DNA from: Marinobacter sp. 2_MG-2023
GTDB lineage: Bacteria; Pseudomonadota; Gammaproteobacteria; Pseudomonadales; Oleiphilaceae
NCBI RefSeq assembly: GCF_030546935.1
Contig: NZ_JAUOPH010000002.1
Span: 186,001-250,000 of the forward strand
Length of the DNA stretch: 64,000 nt
Reading direction: 5' to 3'
Part shown: positions 59,331 to 64,000 of the stretch, in pieces
How the letters are laid out: each line of letters starts with the position of its first letter
Position numbering within the stretch: position 1 is the stretch's first letter
Notes under the pieces: model-generated
Database searches by the model: none
Told to the model about the DNA's origin: nothing
The model's input: the letters and a program-made list of their open reading frames with translations, nothing else
Program-made: the position numbers and the translations under genes

Positions 59331-59906
59331 TTACGACTGGCGAGGGTCTGTTTCAGCAACCCAGGGATTTGTTTTCCGGCTGTCGCGGAACGCCAGAAGG
59401 CTTTCAATACCAGTGAAATCCACCAGATCGCGAAAATCGAGCCAGTCCACCAGACAATAAAGACACATTGCCGGATAGTTCCACTGCTCGAACTGCCCGT
59501 CTTCCACCTGGGCGGCCAGGGTGCGCATGGTGGTCATAATGCGCTCACGCTGCAAATCAAAAAGCATCACGCCCGCGGCATCTACATCCAACCCGGAACG
59601 TTTTGCCAGTAGCAGGATAACAGCTGAATCGTTAGCGCCGTCAATCAGGGTGAGCTGGTTTTGCTGATCCCAGGTGAGAGGATCCCGCCCCTGCTTGGCA
59701 CTGATATAACGGGAGATAATCCGCGAGTCATAAATTTCCTGACCATCACTTTCAAGCACCGGTATTTTCAGCGCCGGATTGCTACGCCTGATTTCGTCTC
59801 GGTCTGCGCCGTAGATATCCAAATTGACGAATTCGTAACGCTCCTCGTCCAGAAGAATGCGGATACGCCGCACGTAGGGCGAGGTAGTTGATCCAATCAG
59901 CTTCAT
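59331..59906 (-). CDS. glutathione S-transferase family protein
   Basis: A 191-residue protein with an N-terminal thioredoxin-like domain (MKLIGSTTSPYVRRIRILL, and the glutathione-binding LKIPVLESDGQEIYDSRII) and an all-helical C-terminal domain. The active residue is probably Ser in TSPYVRR. GGAGA precedes ATG 59906. Substrate unknown. It has its own terminator and no operon partner. Confidence 0.88.
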   Translation of the reverse strand: MKLIGSTTSPYVRRIRILLDEERYEFVNLDIYGADRDEIRRSNPALKIPVLESDGQEIYDSRIISRYISAKQGRDPLTWDQQNQLTLIDGANDSAVILLLAKRSGLDVDAAGVMLFDLQRERIMTTMRTLAAQVEDGQFEQWNYPAMCLYCLVDWLDFRDLVDFTGIESLLAFRDSRKTNPWVAETDPRQS

Positions 59907-60002
59907 AAGCTCTCCGGTTATGTAACCCAGTAATACTCGGTGTCCCGCTGAAATGTACCACATCAAAGCCCCGGCGCAGAAAATAACCGGACTTTCACAA
60001 CG

Positions 60003-60029
60003 AAAAAAGGCAGCCGAAGCTGCCTTTTT
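60003..60029 (-). terminator. terminator after the cold-shock gene
   Basis: AAAAAGGCAGC and GCTGCCTTTTT pair around CGAA; the left A-run gives a T-run in the minus transcript, 28 bases after the stop. Confidence 0.9.
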
Positions 60030-60056
60030 GGCGGTTACTACTCTATCCGAACGGGA

Positions 60057-60263
60057 TTAGAGAGGAGTAACGTTCTCCGCCTGAGGACCTTTCTGGCCCT
60101 GGGTAACGGTGAACTCAACTTGCTGGCCTTCTGCCAGAGTTTTGAAACCGCTGCCCTGAATAGCGCTGTAATGAACAAAAACGTCCGGGCCGCCTTCACG
60201 AGTGATAAAGCCAAAGCCTTTTGCTTCGTTGAAGAACTTAACAGTACCGGTAGTAGTAGACAT
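60057..60263 (-). CDS. cold-shock protein of the CspA family
   Basis: A 68-residue single cold-shock domain with both RNA-binding motifs: KGFGFIT (RNP1) and DVFVHYSAI (RNP2). It binds single-stranded RNA and DNA and melts RNA structure. AGGAAG lies before ATG 60263. More than 200 bases of non-coding sequence stand upstream, which may include the long structured leader common to such genes. Whether it is cold-induced cannot be told. Confidence 0.95.
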   Translation of the reverse strand: MSTTTGTVKFFNEAKGFGFITREGGPDVFVHYSAIQGSGFKTLAEGQQVEFTVTQGQKGPQAENVTPL

Positions 60264-60499
60264 ACTTAAACTTCCTGAAATCAATCATATTATCTGCTGC
60301 CATTCACTGAATGTGGCCGGTCAGCGTTTTACGGAAATACAGAACTCGCGGAATCAAAAACAGGACGGTCACTACTAACTGCGGAGTACGTCTTATTCAT
60401 GAAATGCTTTGCTGAATCTTTCCTTCACAACTAACTCTACTCCTGAATAACGGGCTTGCCAAGTAGATTTGAAATAAATCCTGTAGGTAGTGGTACGAA

Positions 60500-60880
60500 T
60501 CAGCCTCTAATCAGACTAAAGGTGTAAATACCCAGTGCTGTCATAAGAATTGAACCAATAACATGAACAAGGATGCCAGCTATTGCCATCGCCCATTTAC
60601 CCTCCTGAATGGCTGAAAACATCTCCAGGGAAAACGTCGAAAACGTTGTCAGGGCACCACAGAGCCCGGTAATTGCAAACAACCGCCACTCAGGTGCCAG
60701 TGCACTACCATGACTGAAGTAGCCAATCAGCAATCCAACAAGCCAACCCCCACCGAGGTTGGCCACGAGGGTTCCAAGAGGAATTACGTGGTAACTGGAG
60801 TTGAGCCACAACCCCAGAAACCAGCGCAGATTGGCGCCAACGACGGCACCTGTACTGACGGCAAGCAGCGATAACCACAT
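60500..60880 (-). CDS. crcB: fluoride channel CrcB (Fluc)
   Basis: A 126-residue protein with four transmembrane helices and the Fluc motifs GANLRWFLG, GTLVANLGGGWLVG and GLCGALTTFSTF. It exports fluoride as an antiparallel dimer. It lies 18 bases after fadE on the same strand, so it may be read from the fadE message; no fluoride riboswitch is visible in the short gap. Confidence 0.94.
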   Translation of the reverse strand: MWLSLLAVSTGAVVGANLRWFLGLWLNSSYHVIPLGTLVANLGGGWLVGLLIGYFSHGSALAPEWRLFAITGLCGALTTFSTFSLEMFSAIQEGKWAMAIAGILVHVIGSILMTALGIYTFSLIRG

Positions 60881-60898
60881 GTTCAGCGGCTTTTTCGG

Positions 60899-63349
60899 TT
60901 ACGCGGGATTATGGTCAATCACGGTTTCCTTGTTTCGCGCAAACTCATCGAACGGGAAGTCGTCCACACTGAGCATTTCCAGTACCACAGCCTCATAATT
61001 GCGCATGAACTCAGCCTCTTCGGCGGTATAGATACCGGCTCCCAAAGCCGCCTCAAAACGCTCTTCCGGGTGCAGGGCTGTCATAGGCAGCTCACCTTTC
61101 GCATAGGCCTTTGTCGCCTTCCGATAAAGCTGCTCTGCCTTGTCATAGTCCTTCAGCAATCCGTTATACGAGGCGACCGGATTGTGCACAGAACCCTCGC
61201 CTTTAGTCGTCCAGGTGCTGGCAAGCAGCTTGTGACGAATGGGCGTATCGGTCGAAATCAGTCGCGCAAGTTTGCGCGCCTGATCGTCATGAGGGTTACC
61301 CCAGCTCCGGCCAATTGGCAGGGTGACGGCTCGCAAAACCACCGCTACAGCACGATTAGGCAGATTCTGGAGCAAAGCGTCCAGGGCCTCTTCCGTGCGA
61401 TGCAGCAACAAGCCAAGGCTGTACTGCATCACCTCTTTTTCACCTTCTACGGGCTGAGTTTCATGCCAGTTTTTAAGCACCATGGAGGCCAGATACAAGT
61501 TCGACAACATATCGCCGAGGCGAGCAGATATCAGCTCACGCATTTTCAACTCGCTGCCAAGCGTCGTCATGGCCGCATCCGAGCACAGGCCGAAAGCTGC
61601 ACTGAAACGCGCAATCGCCTGGGCGTATTTGCGGCTGGCGCTGTCAAAGGGTACGTCTGCACGGCCAAGACCAAGCGCCTGGGTGAAAGCACGGGCGGCA
61701 TTGCCAAAAATCAGACCAGCGTGACCAAAGAAGGCATCGTCGAATGCGTGAATGTCGTCGTTATCTTTCGCAGCCAACTCTTTGAGCACGTATGGATGAC
61801 AGCGAATGGCACCCTGACCGAATATCATCAGGCTGCGGGTCATGATGTTGGCACCTTCCACCGTAATCGATACAGCCGAGCCACTATAACCAATACCCAG
61901 ATAGTTGCGAGGACCAAGGGTCACCGTTTTACCGCCGTGAACGTCCATGGCATCGGTGAGAATCTCACGCTGCATCTCGGTCAGGTGATACTTGAGGATC
62001 GCCGAAGGCACAGCAGGTTTTTCACCCTTGTCGATCATATTTGCAGTGTGGTTAACGGCCGACTGGGCAATATATGTTTTCGCCGCAATACGGGCCAGTG
62101 GATCCTGCACACCTTCCATGTCGGCTACCGGCGTATTGAACTGGCGGCGGATGCGAGTGAAACCACCCGCTGTGCCCACAGAGTAGGCAGCCGAGCCCGC
62201 CGCACCCGAAGGCAGCGTGATGCAGCGGCCAACCGAGAGGCACTCAACCAACATGCGCCAACCCTGACCGGCCATTTCCAGACCGCCGATAATATAATCC
62301 AGCGGTATGAACACATCTTTACCAATAATCGGGCCGTTCAGGAAAGGGCTACCTATCGGGCAATGACGGCGGCCAATTTCCATGCCCTTGGTGTCACGAG
62401 GTATGAGCGCACAGGTAATACCATAGTCTTCGGTCTCACCCAGCAGGCCGTCCGGGTCGAACATGCGGAATGCCAGGCCAACCACGGTTGCGATAGGCGC
62501 AAGCGTAATCCAGCGTTTTTCAAAATCGAGTTTGATGCCAAGAACTTCTTTGCCGTCTATTTCCCGCTTGCATACAATGCCGGTATCCGGGAGCGAGGTG
62601 GCATCCGAGCCAGCACGGGGGCCAGTAAGTCCGAAACAGGGTATTTCCCGACCATCGGCCAGGCGCGGCAAGTAGTGATCCTTTTGCTCATCAGTACCAT
62701 ATTTGAGCAGCAACTCACCGGGACCGAGGGAGTTGGGCACGCCTACTGAAACCATGAGCATTTCATTGGCTGCAATCTTCTGCAATACCGCAGTCTGAGC
62801 CTTGGCGGAGAAGCCCAGCCCACCGTACTCTTTCGGGATAATCATCCCGAAGAACTTCTCTTTCTTGAGAAAATCCCAAAGCTCTTTGGGCAGATCGGCG
62901 CGTTCGACAGCGATATCCCAGGCATCACACATAGAGATGGCCTGGACGCACTGGTTATCCACGAAAGCCTGCTCTTCTTCATTCAGACCTGTATGACGGT
63001 TAATGAGCAGGTTGTGCCAGTCAGGCCTGCCGGTAAAAAGTTCACCATCCCAACCCACAGTCCCCGCTTCAAGTGCGACCTTCTCGGTATCGGACACCTT
63101 GGGCGCAACCTTCTTGAACATGGCAAAAACGCGTGGCGTGAGCCAGTTCTGGCGTAGCCCCGGCAATCCTGCCGCCGCCGTAACGGCAGCGCCAATAAAG
63201 AGAATCAGGGCCAGCCATCCGGATGCAAAGATCATCGACAGCAAGCCGACCACGACCATCACACCAATAGCCGGCTTGGCGCCGGATTCACGCCGCATGA
63301 CAATCAGCAAAGCTGCCAGCGCCACCAGAAACAGGATAAAAGTCATCAT
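60899..63349 (-). CDS. fadE: acyl-CoA dehydrogenase FadE
   Basis: An 816-residue enzyme of the length of E. coli FadE (814). Two N-terminal membrane segments precede the dehydrogenase part, with FGMIIPKEYGGLGFSA, CFGLTGPRAGSDATSLPD (FAD-binding) and YLGIGYSGSAVSITVEGANIMTRSL, then the C-terminal DUF1974 domain. It catalyses the first step of fatty acid beta-oxidation. The start at 63349 has AGAGAG upstream. A 612-residue antisense frame across it is a shadow. Confidence 0.96.
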   Translation of the reverse strand: MMTFILFLVALAALLIVMRRESGAKPAIGVMVVVGLLSMIFASGWLALILFIGAAVTAAAGLPGLRQNWLTPRVFAMFKKVAPKVSDTEKVALEAGTVGWDGELFTGRPDWHNLLINRHTGLNEEEQAFVDNQCVQAISMCDAWDIAVERADLPKELWDFLKKEKFFGMIIPKEYGGLGFSAKAQTAVLQKIAANEMLMVSVGVPNSLGPGELLLKYGTDEQKDHYLPRLADGREIPCFGLTGPRAGSDATSLPDTGIVCKREIDGKEVLGIKLDFEKRWITLAPIATVVGLAFRMFDPDGLLGETEDYGITCALIPRDTKGMEIGRRHCPIGSPFLNGPIIGKDVFIPLDYIIGGLEMAGQGWRMLVECLSVGRCITLPSGAAGSAAYSVGTAGGFTRIRRQFNTPVADMEGVQDPLARIAAKTYIAQSAVNHTANMIDKGEKPAVPSAILKYHLTEMQREILTDAMDVHGGKTVTLGPRNYLGIGYSGSAVSITVEGANIMTRSLMIFGQGAIRCHPYVLKELAAKDNDDIHAFDDAFFGHAGLIFGNAARAFTQALGLGRADVPFDSASRKYAQAIARFSAAFGLCSDAAMTTLGSELKMRELISARLGDMLSNLYLASMVLKNWHETQPVEGEKEVMQYSLGLLLHRTEEALDALLQNLPNRAVAVVLRAVTLPIGRSWGNPHDDQARKLARLISTDTPIRHKLLASTWTTKGEGSVHNPVASYNGLLKDYDKAEQLYRKATKAYAKGELPMTALHPEERFEAALGAGIYTAEEAEFMRNYEAVVLEMLSVDDFPFDEFARNKETVIDHNPA

Positions 63350-63474
63350 AAGCTCTCTATGTCATCCATGGTTTAAGACTACAAATACTTACGTTTACGG
63401 TATCTCATCAGATGATTACTGGCCAGCAGGCACAGCAGTGTCCAATGGTTAACCGTTTCACAGAATGCGCATTC

Positions 63475-64000
63475 TCAGGCCGTGACAATAACCCGGATAC
63501 CCTCCAGTGCCAGGCTGGCGCGGCCGATTGCCTCACGGCCGGCATCCAGCTGCTTCCGGAAGTAGTCAATTTCATCTTCACGAATCGCCGGATTTACTTT
63601 TTTCAGGGCTTCCAGCCTGCGAATTTCCGGCTCAAAGTTTGCCTCCAACTGCTCCAATGCCTTCTGTTTCATAGGCTCGAGGTGCGGCTCAGACAAGCGC
63701 TCCACATGATCCACCATGGTTTCGACCTGCGGCCGGATCTGCGGGACAACCGCCTGGGCTGTGCGCCGGCGGATGTTTGAACAGAGATCGTTCAGGCGAT
63801 CATGGGGCAGTGCTGCGGAAAGCTCTTTACCGTTCACATCGACCAACAACCGCAAAGGCGAAACCGGCAAATATCGAGTCAATTGCAGGGCTTCCGGGGC
63901 CGGGCAATGCACGGTAAACAGCGCCTCCATCAGCAGAGTGCCCGGCGGCAGGGCCTTGACCGACAAGCTGGCCAGTGCCGCCTTACCTAACCCTGAGCTG
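63475..64000 (-). CDS. rapA: RNA polymerase-associated protein RapA, C-terminus (cut by window edge)
   Basis: The frame is open to the window edge. The visible ~174 residues match the C-terminal RapA domain, with RYLPVSPLRLLVDVNGKELS, LEALKKVNPAIREDEID and a final LALEGIRVIVTA. The TTG at 63966 is internal, not a start. RapA is a Swi2/Snf2 ATPase that recycles RNA polymerase. The ATPase part lies outside the window. An AGAATGCGCATTCT palindrome (63462-63475) touches the stop. Confidence 0.92.
   Translation of the reverse strand, partial: SSGLGKAALASLSVKALPPGTLLMEALFTVHCPAPEALQLTRYLPVSPLRLLVDVNGKELSAALPHDRLNDLCSNIRRRTAQAVVPQIRPQVETMVDHVERLSEPHLEPMKQKALEQLEANFEPEIRRLEALKKVNPAIREDEIDYFRKQLDAGREAIGRASLALEGIRVIVTA

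Noticed and set aside
60284..60499. Fluoride riboswitch or other riboswitch near crcB and the cold-shock gene
   Set aside because: crcB is downstream of fadE with only 18 bases between, and no riboswitch core could be recognised in the cold-shock leader.
60911..62749. 612-residue plus-strand open frame
   Set aside because: It is fully antisense to fadE, resembles no family I know and lacks a ribosome site; it arises from fadE codon bias.

Overview
The window looks like chromosomal DNA of a marine gammaproteobacterium close to Marinobacter. This is inferred from gene content and order: rpmB-rpmG, dsbA/cytochrome c4/engB, a long-chain-alcohol oxidation operon (laoCBA) beside coaD, ppk1-hemB, rubredoxin/rubredoxin reductase-hpt-ubiC-ubiA-phoB-phoR, fadE and rapA. 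No rRNA, tRNA or CRISPR array was seen.

Positions 1-12,445 form an accessory catabolic region, visibly more AT-rich than the rest. A minus-strand operon runs from a TRAP transporter (dctP, dctQ, dctM) into an SDR dehydrogenase, a GldA-like metal alcohol dehydrogenase and the start of an acyl-CoA dehydrogenase cut by the window edge. Facing it are a NIPSNAP protein, a decayed IS3-family element and a very unusual regulator in which two complete GntR/FCD proteins are fused head to tail. A second small operon (4-oxalocrotonate tautomerase-like, quinone oxidoreductase, SDR) and an orphan second TRAP binding protein follow. The region ends in a broken radC, of which only the last 44 codons survive just upstream of rpmB. 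The accessory block therefore seems to have replaced most of radC. The substrate is unknown.

Positions 12,600-33,400 hold core genes: ribosomal proteins L28/L33, an EEP-family nuclease, DsbA, cytochrome c4, EngB, the LaoR-controlled lao operon with a clear palindromic operator, CoaD, a DUF945 protein, Ppk1, HemB, a lipase foldase without a visible lipase, a SutA-like RNA polymerase factor, a TetR/AidB pair, a DUF503 protein and the aspartate decarboxylase PanP. Two copies of a hairpin repeat flank the DUF503-panP pair; they share a central core but have unrelated, self-complementary arms.

Positions 33,400-64,000 hold a PiT phosphate transporter, two cyclic-di-GMP proteins, a MioC-like flavodoxin, TesB, rubredoxin and its reductase, Hpt, UbiC, UbiA, PhoB/PhoR, a PilZ response regulator, an MltB-type transglycosylase, a PEP-CTERM protein behind a sigma-54-like promoter, a YdjM-like protein, RsuA, a one-domain asparaginase homologue, PBP7, IlvD, a divergent phosphoketolase-like protein, a Tat-exported PhoD phosphatase, GST, a cold-shock protein, CrcB, FadE and the C-terminus of RapA. 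A Pho box precedes phoB and a Pho-box-like tandem repeat precedes phoD, so part of the region probably belongs to the phosphate-starvation response. Fatty-acid and alcohol oxidation (lao operon, FadE, TesB, rubredoxins) suggests a hydrocarbon- or lipid-using lifestyle.
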